DNA of 64,000 nucleotides from Epiperipatus broadwayi. Its lineage: Eukaryota > Onychophora > Udeonychophora > Euonychophora > Peripatidae. Below the pieces are notes generated by a model. The model searched no databases, had not been told where the DNA came from, and saw nothing but the letters and a program-made list of their open reading frames with translations. Below are positions 1 to 61,376 of the stretch, piece after piece. Positions within the stretch are counted from its first letter, which is position 1; every line of letters begins with the position of its first letter. The stretch covers positions 853,501 through 917,500 of the forward strand of contig JAQFVV010006428.1 of assembly GCA_028023455.1 (NCBI GenBank), in the 5' to 3' direction. Both the position numbers and the translations under genes were made by a program.

Positions 1-70
1 GCTCTAAAACATATTTTTTTATTAGTTGAATTAATTAAAATATGTAAACTAAATAATCTGATTGAATTTC

Positions 71-690
71 TGCAGTGTTTAAGGTCAAGCAAGGTGTATA
101 CATATGTAAGTTGTAGAATAAAAATGATGTTATACAATAATAAATGTATAATGAATATATAGAATAAGAATAATAACTGTATAGTAATTATATTTAGTGA
201 TTATGTGTAAACATTTATATTATATAAATAATTGTAACCGTAAAATGTAGCAATGTAATGATCATTAAATTGCAAATGTGGTTAAACCATAGAGAGCACT
301 GCTGACCTTATAGGGTCAGAAACTGTATAAAATACCATATATAGTGAGAAATGTAAAATACTACATGTATGTGAAAACGTATGTGAAAACACCATATATG
401 GTAAGGTATGTAAGAGACTCCAGAAGACTTGAGAGGTATATAAACCCTCAGAACCTAATCTATTTGTTCTGAGTAGTAAAGATAAGTCAGAGACTCCTGT
501 CTCTGTAAGTCCAAAAGCAGGACTAGGGTTATTATGTGCAGGTCACCACAACCTTTTATTAATTTATTAGGCCTTATAATAGGCAATGTATATATGTAAA
601 AATATTCATATTTACTTAAATTAAACTATAAGCTTATCATCTCAATTCTGTCTTTGTCCATTTATTATTTGCTGGTCATAAGACACAGCA
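71..690 (+). repeat. 5' LTR of the Ty3/Gypsy element
   Basis: A 620-bp sequence beginning TGCAGTGTT and ending AGACACAGCA. It is repeated at 7957-8548 with small indels. The interior follows immediately with a TGGCACAGTC-like sequence at about 693-702, in the right place for a primer-binding site, but I could not assign the tRNA. Confidence 0.9.
436..446 (+). promoter_or_regulatory. Putative TATA box in the 5' LTR
   Basis: GTATATAAACC is conserved in the 3' LTR (about 8308-8318). The short direct repeats of TATGTGAAAAC and CCATATATGG just upstream (about 345-400) look like U3 promoter sequence. Position and conservation support a TATA element; no start site can be shown. Confidence 0.55.
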
Positions 691-851
691 AAGTGGCACA
701 GTCAATACAGGAATCAAATCTGAAAGAAAGTGGCAGTTAATACAGGAATAGAACTACAGGAAAAATTGGCTTTGTCATCATAGGATTGAATCTGAAAGGA
801 ATTGCCTAAACAGCAAACTGAGACAAGTGGATCTGAATTAACAGAGAAATA

Positions 852-1558
852 GTGGGCATATCACAACTTGGTATATGCAAGTTTAATGTAGAAAATCGGA
901 GTGATTGGCCACTGTATGTTCAGAGGCTCAAAAACTACTTTACACTAAATAGTATTACTGAGAATACTGAAAAAGTAGTCTCATTACTTTGCTTCACAGG
1001 CCAGAGGGTAATCAAAGTAGCTAACAAACTGTGTGGAAATTCGCTGAAGACACAGAAATACAATACACTCATAACACAGCTAAATGAAAATTTCAATTTC
1101 CAGCCATCCAAGTTTATTGCTTGATTACATTTTAGAGGCAGAAGGCAAAGAAAAAATGAGAAAATAAAAGAATATGTCATTGGCTTAAGAAAGATGGCAA
1201 AACCATGCCTTTATGGTAAATATTTAGAGAAAGATCTCCTCGAGCAGCTATTATATGGAATAATAGATGATTACTTTCTAACTTACAAGGAAGCAATCAA
1301 ATGTGAAACAGCTTATGAACTGCTACTTGACCAAGCGAGAGACTTCAGAAGTTTCACGAGTTCAGAACCACTTCAATATACAATTTTCAAAATGTCTGAA
1401 ATTAAATCCCAAACAGACAAACAAGTTAAATGTTTCTGATGAGGAACAATTGACCAAGTCTGGGATTGCAATATGCCAGAAAGTGAAAGTTATAGGGGAA
1501 AAACCTGAGATTCCCAAAAGAGGGCAAAATAAACTTCTAGCTATCAGATAAGCAAACA
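852..1558 (+). pseudogene. Gypsy gag remnant (capsid-like region and broken zinc knuckle)
   Basis: The frame at 852-1124 encodes a segment typical of invertebrate Gypsy Gag (FNVENRSDWPLYVQRLKNYF near its start, followed by a helical KVVSLLCF region). After a stop at 1122 the same protein continues in another frame at about 1130-1439, including the LLEQLLYGI segment usual for this Gag family. The region ends with a decayed zinc-knuckle-like stretch at about 1430-1480 that has lost a cysteine to stop codons. At least two frame breaks are visible. The coding region is cut off at about 1559 by the LINE, and protease sequence resumes at about 6660. Gag would form the virus-like particle of the element; this copy cannot. 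Confidence 0.75.
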
Positions 1559-1699
1559 AAAAATTTTCTTTTAATTTGTTTAGTCTGAGAGCATTAATAT
1601 TTATTAATTATTATTGTGTGTGAAAGTATAATTAGTGGTTAAGAGTATTTGAAAGATTGAAAATTGTGTTTTTTATTTGTTTTAAAGTTTTTTCAGTTT

Positions 1700-2085
1700 G
1701 TTATTTATATATATAGAAATTTTTTTAAAAAGTTATTATTTATTTTTTGTTTTGTTTTATTATTTATATATTGTTATTTTATATATAGAATTATTATTAT
1801 TTTTTTATTTTTAAAAAGTTATTTTGTTGATTAGTTTTTTGTAAATTTGTTATTAAAAGATTTACTTTTAAGAAAAATATAACGTTCGAAAAACGTTATT
1901 TATATATAGAAATTTTTTTAAAAAGTTATTATTTATTTTTTGTTTTGTTTTATTTATATATTGTTATTTTATATATAGAATTATTATTATTTTTTTATTT
2001 TTAAAAGTTATTTTGTTGATTAGTTTTTTTGTAAATTTGTTATTAAAAGATTTACTTTTAAGAAAAATATAACGTTCGAAAAACG
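1700..2085 (+). repeat. Two tandem 5'-UTR monomers of the CR1-like LINE
   Basis: Monomer 1 (1700-1894, 195 bp) and monomer 2 (1895-2085, 191 bp) are nearly identical. Each starts GTTATTTATATATA and ends AACGTTCGAAAAAC. They differ only by a few T/A-run and TAT indels. ORF1 starts 14 bp after the array. Tandem 5' monomers act as promoters in some LINEs such as mouse L1; a promoter role here is inference. Confidence 0.85.
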
Positions 2086-2098
2086 TAAAATAAAAAAA

Positions 2099-3016
2099 AT
2101 GGATTATATTTGTATTTCAAAATGTTTATATAATCGGGAAAAGGAAATTAAGCGTGCTGTTGTAGAATGTACTATATGTGATGGGGTATATCACTTGAAA
2201 TGTTTAAATAAGACTAGGAAGGATGTAAATGGTTTATGGTTATGCAGTCAGTGTATTAATATGATAAAAGAGGTGAGAAAGTGTTTTCAAAGTGTAGATA
2301 GTCGAAGAATAGTGGGTGGAGAAAGTAATAGTGTAATGGAGATGATTAGTCAAAGAATAAATAAGATAGAGGAAGAATTGAAGGATGTAGAAGTAAAATT
2401 AAAATCATTAGAGATAAAATGTGAGGAGATAAAGGAATTATTGAGTAGGAATGATAAGGAAGAAATAGATAAGGAGGACCAGAAGGTATTAGAAAATGTT
2501 ATAGATAGAGCAGAAAAAGTAGATTATGAAACAGTATTGATAGGAGATTCACTAATTAGAGAATGTGGGGATATAATTGCAAGGGAAAATAGAAGTAGGT
2601 ATGTAAGAGTATGTTTGCCTGGAGCTAGAATTAGGGATGTAGCAGATAAAGTTAAAAAACAAGGTAGTAGAGATGTATATGTTATGGTGGGGACTAATAA
2701 TTTATTAGAATCATCAGAGAGAATAATGGATGATTATGTAGATTTGATTAGGAATTTGATTATGATTAAAGGAAGAGTAGGAATAGTTGGATTATTACCA
2801 AGGTTTGACAAGAGTTATTTGTTAGATAGGGCATGTTCTATAAATGAGAGATTGAAAAAATTGTGTGAGAGAAATAATGTTATGTTTGTGGATGTGTGGG
2901 ATTGTTTTATTGGAAAGAGAGAGTTATATAGTAAAGATGGGTTGCATTTAGGAAAACAAGGAAGTGAAGTTTTAGGGAGTTTGATTTATAAAGAATTTTT
3001 TTCGGGAAACTTATAA
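2099..3016 (+). CDS. CR1-like LINE ORF1: PHD finger, coiled coil, SGNH/GDSL esterase
   Basis: An intact 305-residue protein. Residues about 4-58 form a Cys/His cluster with the spacing of a PHD finger (C4HC3-like: CISKC, ECTICDGVYHLKC, LCSQC). Residues about 85-135 are strongly heptad-like and rich in E and K (coiled coil). From about residue 145 to the end is an SGNH-hydrolase fold: block I GDSLI, block III GTNNL, and block V DGLHLG with the catalytic Asp-His pair. Such ORF1 proteins bind the element RNA and may act on lipids or membranes; the exact role of the esterase is not established. The start is the first ATG after the 5' monomers. ORF2 begins 95 bp downstream. No inactivating change is visible. 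Confidence 0.85.
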   Translation: MDYICISKCLYNREKEIKRAVVECTICDGVYHLKCLNKTRKDVNGLWLCSQCINMIKEVRKCFQSVDSRRIVGGESNSVMEMISQRINKIEEELKDVEVKLKSLEIKCEEIKELLSRNDKEEIDKEDQKVLENVIDRAEKVDYETVLIGDSLIRECGDIIARENRSRYVRVCLPGARIRDVADKVKKQGSRDVYVMVGTNNLLESSERIMDDYVDLIRNLIMIKGRVGIVGLLPRFDKSYLLDRACSINERLKKLCERNNVMFVDVWDCFIGKRELYSKDGLHLGKQGSEVLGSLIYKEFFSGNL

Positions 3017-3111
3017 AGGGGGGTGGGTTTTTAAATTGTAATATTATTAAAAAGAATGGATGGAATATAAGAAGTAAGCAAAAGGAATTTGATTTTGATA
3101 TAAATATAGAT

Positions 3112-6100
3112 ATGGAGAAGGAATGGGTTTGTAAAATTAATGGTAAGAAAGTAATTTATAAATGTAATGGAGAAGAAAGAATTAAAAGAATTTATAAAAG
3201 AGTAGTTAGGAAAGAAGAAATTGTTAAAATTGGGTTTTTGAATATGCAAGGTGGTAGGAAACCAGAAAAGTGGATGGAATTAAATAAAACAATTGAAAAT
3301 GAAGAGCTTGAGGTATTAGCAGTAGTGGAAACACATTTAAGAGAAGAAGAAGAACCTATTTTGGAACAGTTGGTATGGCAGGGTATAAATAGAAAAGAAA
3401 AAGAAAAAAGGGGTGGTGGTATAGGTGTTATATCAAAAAAATATTTAAATATTGTTAAATGTCAAGAACACTTGTGGTTTGAAATAAGGTTGGGTAGACA
3501 AGAATGGATGGTGGCTATAGTTTATATAGCTACTGGAGATAGTCAAATTATATTGGAGTGGAATAGTAACATATACGAATGTTTAGTTAAGGATATACAA
3601 AGTTTTAAAGAAAAGGGGAAGAGAATAATGGTTATAGGGGATATGAATGGACATATTGAAGAAATTGATGATGTAGATAATAAAAATGGACAGCTTTTGA
3701 AGAATTTTTGTCAGAAAGTGAATTTGAGTATTGGAAATTTATTAAATATTTATGAGGAACAATACACATGGTGCAGAAATAATATATTTCACACAATAGA
3801 TTATGTATTGGTAGAGAAAGAGGGAATAAATAAAATACGGAAAATTAAGGTATTTGATAATGAAGAAAAAGTATGCACTAGTGATCATAATTTCATTGTA
3901 ATTGAAATGGTTAGTAATGTGATGGAGAATAGAAATAAAAGTAGAAATAATAGTGAAAGATGTGGATGGAGAGTAAATGATAAGAATAAGTTGGAAGAGT
4001 ATAAAATACAAGTTGAAGAAATAATGGAAGAGTGGGTTGGGGATGAGTATAAGGATTGGTGTAAGGAAGTAGAAAAAGTTGCAAATAGGGTTTTAGGTGA
4101 GAATATTGAAAAGAATAAAAGTAATAAAAAAATTAAAATTAGTAAAAGTGTAAAAGAAAGGAAAGAAGCATGTAGAGAATATAAGTGTGCTATTAAGAAT
4201 AAGGAAAGTGAAAAAGATATTAATGCTAAATGGGAAAAGTACTTAGAAAAGAAGAAGTTGGCTAAAATAGATATTTATAGAGAGAGAATGAAATTGAATA
4301 GTAAATTGTTGGAGGATATTAATAAAAGTGGAAGAGATGGAAGTAAAAAATTTTGGAATTATATTAAAAGGAGAAATGTAGGGGAGAGAGAGTTAGTATT
4401 ACTAGATGATGAGGGAACTGAGTGTAGTTCTAGAGAAGATTTAGAGAGAATCTTAAATAGTTATGTAATGAATATAGAAAAGATGTTAAATGTGAATGAT
4501 AGAATATTAGAAAATATGAAAGAATATAGTAATGGGAATATTAGTTTTTCAGAAAATGAACTAAATGAGGTAGAGAAGAAATTGAAAAGTGGGAAGGCAA
4601 GAGGTTTAGATGGATGGGCAGCAGAGATGGTAATGAATTTAGGATATAGGGCAAAAGTAAAGTTATTATCCTGTTTTAATAAAATGGCACAGAATAGAGT
4701 TTTCCCAAGTAGTTGGAGTAATACAAGAGTAAGGTTATTATTTAAAGGAAAGGGTAAGAATCATAGAAAGTTGAATAATTATAGACCGATAGCGGTAACA
4801 TCAGTTTTATATAAAGTTTTCTCGTATATGGTGGCTAGTAAAGTTGTAAAATGGATGGAAGGGAATAATGTAGTGGGTGAAATGCAAGGAGGTTTTAGAT
4901 TAGATAGGCGTATAGGAGATAGTTTATTTGTAGTTACACAACTTATGGATATGAGTAGGAATGCAGATAAACAGGCATATGATAGAGTTTTATAGAAATA
5001 GAGAAGGCATATGATAGAGTAAATAGAAATAGATTATGGATAAGTTTAGCAAATTTGGGAATGGATGAAGCTTTAATAGATATTATTAAGAAATTATATG
5101 AAAATAATTATTATATATATCAATTAGAGAATATAGAATCAATTAAAGTTAAAAATGGTGTGGGACTAAGGCAAGGATGCCCTATGTCACCTATTTTGTT
5201 TGTGTTGTATTTGAGTGAAATGGAAAGAGCAATAGAAAGATTAGGAAGAGGGATAGAGATACCGTTAATAGGTAGTAAGGGAGTATATATTTTGTCAGGT
5301 CTTTTTTTTGCAGATGATATATTTTTGTGTGCAGAAAAAAGAGAAGATATGGAAGTTATGTTGAGGACATGTGCAAGGGTGGGTAAAGAGATGGGGATTA
5401 AATTTAGTGAAGAAAAATCAAATATAATGATGGTTAATACTGAGGAAAGAGAAGATGTAGAATTTTTATTGGGAGATATTAAGTTAAGTGTGGTGAATAG
5501 ATATAGTTATTTGGGAATTATTTTAAGTAATCAGAAAAATTATTTGGATGAATGGGAGAAAAAATTGATAAATGAAGCAAAGAAAAGAAAGGGATTGATA
5601 AAGAAATTAACAGTATTTTCATATAATAAATATGATGTAGCTAGAATTATATGGAAAGGAGTTGCAGTAGCAGGGTTAACATATGGTAATGATGCATTAT
5701 ATGTTAGTAAAAAGATATTAGATTATTTAGAAAAAACTCAAAGGGAAGTAGGAAGACATGCATTGGATGCAGAAGTATGGACAGCAAGGGAGGCAATTCA
5801 AGGAGAAATGGGATGGTCAAGTTTTCATATGAGAGATGCAAAAAGTAAAATGAAAATGTTTGGTAGATTGCAGTTTATGGATAATAAAAGAATAGCTAAA
5901 ATAGTATTTAATTGGGTTATGAGTAAAGGGCAGGTAACAAGATGGGTGAGAAAGGTAATGCGCTATGCAAAAGATTTGGATAAAGAATTTATATCAGTAT
6001 ATTTGTACAAAAGATGGGATGATTGTGTTAAGAGGATTATTGAGTGTTATAGTAGTAAGGAATGGGATAAAAGAATAAATTTATTAATAAAGACTAGGGA

Positions 6101-6533
6101 GTTAGAGAGATGGAGAAATAGTATGGAGAGTAAAAAGAGTTTAAATATATATAGAAATAAACAGAATATTAGGTGTGAGTTAATATATGATAATAGTAAG
6201 GAAAGTAGTTTATTGTTTAAGGCTCGAACAGGATCTTTAGCTACAAAAGAATATACATGTAAATGGAAAAATATGGGTGATTTATTTTGTAAATTATGTA
6301 AGGAAGGAATTGAAAATATTAGGCATTTGTTAATTGAATGTAAATGTTTGAAAACAGAAAGGGTACATATAATGAAGTTGTGGAAAAATAAATATGAAAA
6401 GAGTGATTATACAGAAAGTGAATTATTGGTTTTTATGCTAGGTTTGGGAAAAGATAAGGGGGATTTAGATATAAAGGTTATAGAGTTGACAAAAATTATG
6501 TTGTGGAAATGGGATAGAGCAGATTATGGGTAA
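3112..6533 (+). pseudogene. CR1-like LINE ORF2 (endonuclease and reverse transcriptase), one frameshift
   Basis: The first part (3112-4995, 627 residues) holds an APE-type endonuclease: NMQGG near the start, VVETH (catalytic Glu), GDMNGH, IDYVLV and the terminal SDHNF. It then enters the reverse transcriptase fingers (GLDGW, NNYRPIAVTSVLYKVFS). The frame changes at about 4980-4990 and continues, open back to about 4989, to 6533. This second part carries GLRQGCPMSP, the catalytic FADD, and a C-terminal Cys/His cluster (CKLCKEGIENIRHLLIEC) typical of LINE ORF2. The frame change coincides with a 16-bp duplication (4973-4988 and 5005-5020). Everything else looks intact, so the copy was probably active recently, but it cannot now make full-length ORF2. 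Confidence 0.85.
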
Positions 6534-6625
6534 ATTTAGAGTGGAGAATGTAAAGGAAAGTGGCTAACAGGTTTATCTGGGCTTAATTGCTGAGATATTC
6601 TTGACTTCGTTTAAGGAGAAGCCAT

Positions 6626-6650
6626 AATACATCACATCACATCACATCAA
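6626..6650 (+). repeat. 3' tail of the CR1-like LINE, (CATCA)n-type
   Basis: The LINE ends in about four copies of a 5-bp CATCA/ATCAC unit instead of poly(A). The antisense copy ends in a related short GCATCACATTGCATCAT tail (complement at about 24411-24430). Short tandem 3' tails are known for CR1/L2-type elements. Confidence 0.7.
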
Positions 6651-6659
6651 GTAGTTACA

Positions 6660-7010
6660 TAAAAATATTACTGTAAAGGAATTGGATCACATTATGTTGA
6701 ACATAAAATTAATCGGCAAACCATTAACCATGGAAATTGATAACAGATCACGGATCTCACTGATAAAAAGCAGAGATTGGGAAAGGTTAATTAAGAATTT
6801 AAAATTCCCTCCAAAGGTAGAGAAAACTCATCTCAAGTCCTGGGATGCAAACAAAAACATTAGGAGTTGCAAGAGTAAAAGTACAAACAAAGAAAAGTAA
6901 AGAAGTACTATCACTATACATAGTGAGTGAAGACATTGACCCAATTATAGGCCAAGAGTAGTTTGTGCCTATAGGAATAAAAATACTCAGCATTAAGAAA
7001 ATCAATATAG
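6660..7010 (+). pseudogene. Gypsy aspartic protease remnant
   Basis: After the LINE, the Gypsy pol frame resumes: VKELDHIMLNIKLIGKP then MEIDNRSRISLI. The last matches the active-site region of retroelement proteases, where the catalytic DTG/DSG is here DNR and therefore dead. A stop follows at about 6898. Further degenerate pol-like sequence runs on to about 7010, including a segment resembling the second half of the protease (DIDPIIGQE). There is no reverse transcriptase after it. Confidence 0.6.
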
Positions 7011-7189
7011 AATCACAGAGTAAAAATATATCACATGCAGCTTGCCTAGGACAAAAATCTTCATAAATTGCAATGTTCCACTAGGACCAAATAGTATTAA
7101 TAGTCGAATAATAGCAGAATGAACTAATGCAGACTCTGGCTACAGAGATCTTAAAAAAAATGGATAGGGACCAAATGGCCCACTAGATG

Positions 7190-7470
7190 TCCTCCCTACT
7201 TGAGTAAAGAACTGTGGAAAGTATGCCAGAGACTCCATAAATAAAGGCTCAATATTTATGGATGACAAAGTGCTCATACCCAGCCATGGTCGCAGAAGTG
7301 TACTCAGATTACATCAGACTCATCCAGGGATAGTTAGAGCTAAAGACCTGGCATGCAACTGTGTATGGTGGCAAGGAGTAAATAGAAAAACTGAGCTGTA
7401 TATTAATGTGTGCCAAATGTCAAATCCCAGCAGAATTTTGGTGTCAAAGGAAAATAAAGAATAAATTATC
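7190..7470 (+). pseudogene. Gypsy integrase N-terminal zinc-binding (H2C2) remnant
   Basis: The frame at 7258-7464 encodes a linker ending VLIPSHGRRSVLRLHQTHPG and then VRAKDLACNCVWWQGVNRKTE and CQMS. This is the HH-CC zinc-binding domain found N-terminal to the integrase core in Ty3/Gypsy pol. One cysteine of the usual CxxC pair appears changed (VCQMSN). The catalytic DDE core does not follow. The next 480 bp are decayed and end with a short match to the usual Gypsy pol C-terminus (ARTRNPPTQR at about 7886-7915). Confidence 0.7.
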
Positions 7471-7956
7471 AATCTTGTTGCCTCCCAGACAAAAAAGTAA
7501 TGAGAGAGTAATGGGAGGGAAAGGGTTTGAAAAAGGTGATAACATTTAGTCACTGAACAAAAATAAAAAGACTGGGGACAAAGCAACTGTGACAAGTAAT
7601 ATTGTGAATCAATTAGCTGAAATTGAAACTGAAGAGGGAGTAAACCTGCAGAAACATAAAAATCAGTTAAAAAGCTGAAATCTGTCAACCATAAATAATG
7701 GAAACGAAGAAGTTCCAACCAGCAACAACATGGAAGGAAGATCTACAGCATCAACCAGTCCAGAGATTTACAATCCCGAAGGAGTAGAATATCCATCAGA
7801 TGGAAGCTCTTCCAAAATTGAGATGACTATACCATGATCACCATCAACAAATTGTCAAAGCACAGCAAAGACTGCCTGAAACTGGCAAGAACTAGAAATC
7901 CTCCAACTCAAAGACTATGTTAGGTAAAAAAACATACTTCTGGAGTGGGGGCAGAG

Positions 7957-8548
7957 TGCAGTGTTCAAGGTCAAGCAAGATATATACATATGTAAGCTGT
8001 ATAATAATAAATGTATACTGAAAATGTAGAATAAAAATGATGTTGTACAATAATAAATGTATAATGAATATCTAGAATAAGATAAATAACTGTATAGTAA
8101 TTATGTACAGCAATCATGTGTAAACATTTATATAAATAATTGTAACCGTAAAGTGTTGTTAAACCATAGAGAGCAAAGCTGATCTTATAGGGTCAGAAAA
8201 CTGTATAAAGTGCCATATATGGTGAGAAATGTAAAAATACTATGTATATGTGAAAACGTATGTGAAAACACCATAAGGTATGTAAGAGACTCCAGAAGAC
8301 TTGAGGGGTATATAAACCCCTTTAACCTGATCTATTTGTTCTGAGTATTAAATGTAAGTCAGAGACTCCTGCTTCTGTAGGTCCAAAAGCAGGACTAGTG
8401 TTATTATGTGCAGGTCACCATGACCTTTTATTATTCCTTACAATAGGCAATGTATATATATATTCGTATTTACTTAAATTAAACTATAAACTTATCATCT
8501 CAATTCTGCCTTTGTCCATTCATTACTTGCTGGTCATAAGACACAACA
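7957..8548 (+). repeat. 3' LTR of the Ty3/Gypsy element
   Basis: A 592-bp copy of 71-690, starting TGCAGTGTT and ending AGACACAACA, with several small deletions relative to the 5' copy (for example the loss of one CCATATATGG repeat). It is preceded by the purine-rich tract GGAGTGGGGGCAGAG. Confidence 0.9.
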
Positions 8549-9497
8549 ATTTTTTTTAATAATTCTCTTGCACATAATTTTTTTAAAACTATTATTTTTT
8601 TTCTGTTTTTTTTTTTTGTTTGTTTTTTACTGGATTATTTTAACCTAGAAAAATATAAATAAACATTTCTTCGATTGTTTTCAAATCAAGGAACAGTATT
8701 TAATCATTTTTTTTCATTCTATAGAAATTCTTAAAAAAAGTTATAATTAATGCATTTTTATGTAAAAATTGAGATAAGAAGCATATCTATCATATTTGAC
8801 ATTAGAGAAGATTAAAGCTTGTCCATTAAAGTTTGAAGATTTACTATCTTAATATTAAACTGAACATTGATTTAATATATGTATGGGAAATGGTGATATG
8901 GACCAACTCAAGGGTACTGGTTAAGTACAAAATACATATATTGGAAATTATTTATTTTTTCACATGTATGTGGTCATGTTTATCAGCTATATAATATAGA
9001 GTTGATAGTTGTAGAGAGTGTGAGAATCTGAGATTAAATCTAATATATATGTCATCTTACTATTATTTCCAGGAACTACAAATTTTTTACTACACGCAAG
9101 CTCCCGAAAATGATACTATGAATTCATCATTTATCATGAGAATATTATAATTAATATATATATATATATGTATATTTACATAAATCCAATACTTATATAT
9201 ATAACGAAAATTTAGTTTAAGAATCAGTGAATTGCAACTAAAACGAAACAAAAAACGAACGTATCTTATCATAGGACACTGCTATTACACAGACATAAGC
9301 AAATTTTATTCTGATTTGGACATGTATTGATTGTAATAAAACAAACAACAAGAATAAAATTAAGTCGAGATTATTATTTTCTGTGGTGTCAGAAAATTAT
9401 ATATTTATATTTCCATTTGTTGAATAGTTAATTATAATCTTAGATTTAAAAATATTTTTGTTATTGTTGTTGTTATTATTTTGATTATTTTTTTTAG
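8549..9497. other. Intronic sequence with one R-family repeat
   Basis: AT-rich DNA left of the first exon in the window. About 8765-9085 is a diverged copy of repeat family R (see 33414-33805): it shares the ATTAAAGTTTGAAGATTT block and the CACATGTATGTG...CATGTTTATC block. At 9095-9165 is a short motif (AAGCTCCCRRAAATRATACT... then GAATATTAnAATTAATATATA) that recurs at 29440-29510 and 37590-37650, and is probably the 3' end of a short interspersed element. No exon is recognised. Confidence 0.5.
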
Positions 9498-60280
<50,783 letters not shown>

Positions 60281-61274
60281 GTATTATATATGTCATGCAT
60301 ATGATTTTAAAAACTAATTTATTCTTAACTACTAAATATTATATTTCTTTTTTCTACATTTTTAAATTCAAAATATTTTTTCAGGCTTTAAATGTCATTA
60401 ATATATCTATATTATTACTAATTTATTAAACTGATACTTGAATGCAATATTTTTAAGTAACATAACTACTATATTACAGAAATTGAAACTTATTAAAACC
60501 CATAATGGCTACAAATGAGATGTGATACTGCTATCAAATTTCAAATGCCCTAATTTCATATTATTTTTAAATTGAGCAAGTGTCAATCTCAGTATCTCTT
60601 TAAGTCTGTACTTAATTAGAAAAAATAAAATTATTTTGAAATTAACTCATGTAGTTTAAATGTTGTTCCATGATTTTTCTGTAGAATCATATGTAATACC
60701 AGTTTTTGCTTAAATGGCTGTATTTTTTTAAGTTTTTCAAATGTTCATATTTGTTGCTACTTTTTAGAAAAATATTAAAAACCTTACTATAACTAATGCC
60801 AAAAATAATAAAAAGCAAATTTATTTCATTATAATAATTGATTATAAGAAATCAATCAGTTGAATCAAATTAAATAAAAGTAATTAGTTTCTTCATTTTT
60901 GCACATTTTTGACCAATTATTTTTATGCTAACATTTTAATATGAACTGTAAATAATATTTGTTTTTGTTTTTATAAATAGGTGGCCATATTAGAAGCAGT
61001 GTGAGATATTGCTAGTAGCATTTATATGAATAAACTACATTATAACTTATCAATTTTAGAGCATGACAACATGACTCATTATTTAGTCAGTACAAGATTT
61101 TTTTACAAAAGTTATTGTATTTCAATCCATATTTATCATTAGCTTTTTGTTAAATGGTTAAGAGCTATTTAAATCCTCATGGTGTAAATGTTTTAAAGTT
61201 ATTTTTGGTTATATAATAGCTGAACAATATCATCAAATAATAATCACATTTGTAGAAATATAATTAAATATCAA
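60281..61274. other. Intronic sequence, nothing recognised
   Basis: About 1 kb of AT-rich intron without a recognised exon or repeat. Confidence 0.45.
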
Positions 61275-61376
61275 ATTTTTTTTTCATGTGTCATAGCATT
61301 GGCCAGGAAGCAAATCCACTAACCCAGGACAACAGCTTGTAAGGTGGCTATACTGCCACTCAACCACCAACACTTG
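61275..61376 (-). mobile_element. tRNA-Val-like SINE, copy 3 (older)
   Basis: CATGTGTCATAGCATTGGCC at 61284 onward, then the same tRNA-like head with more substitutions than copies 1 and 2. Poly(A) is seen as T's at 61276-61284. No clean target duplication is visible. Confidence 0.7.

Larger units (their letters stand above)
1559..6650 (+). mobile_element. CR1-like non-LTR retrotransposon (PHD/esterase ORF1), near full length
   Basis: A LINE of about 5.1 kb inserted in sense orientation in the Gypsy element. It has a 5' region with two tandem monomers, ORF1 (PHD finger plus SGNH esterase), ORF2 (APE endonuclease, reverse transcriptase, C-terminal zinc finger), a short 3' UTR and a tail of short CATCA repeats. 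The PHD plus esterase ORF1 is a known hallmark of CR1-like elements. The only coding lesion I found is one frame change in ORF2 near 4980. The 5' boundary is approximate, because no clear target-site duplication was found. A second, antisense, 5'-truncated copy lies at 24411-28675. Clade assignment within CR1/L2/Daphne-type elements is unresolved. Confidence 0.85.
71..8548 (+). mobile_element. Degenerate Ty3/Gypsy LTR retrotransposon, interrupted by a LINE
   Basis: Two direct LTRs (71-690 and 7957-8548) bracket remnants of gag, protease, the integrase zinc-binding domain and the last codons of pol, in canonical Ty3/Gypsy order. Both LTRs begin TG and end CA. A purine-rich tract (about 7941-7956) precedes the 3' LTR. 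Reverse transcriptase, RNase H and the integrase DDE core are missing: protease runs almost directly into the integrase zinc finger, so there was a large internal deletion. A CR1-like LINE (1559-6650) is inserted between gag and protease. I see no exact target-site duplication (flanks ATTTC and ATTTT). The LTRs are roughly 10% diverged by eye, which suggests an old insertion. Non-autonomous. Confidence 0.88.

Noticed and set aside
60975-61010. Possible next P4HA exon after an AG at about 60980
   Set aside because: The translation (VAILEAV then a stop) does not match the expected AVFWYNL segment.
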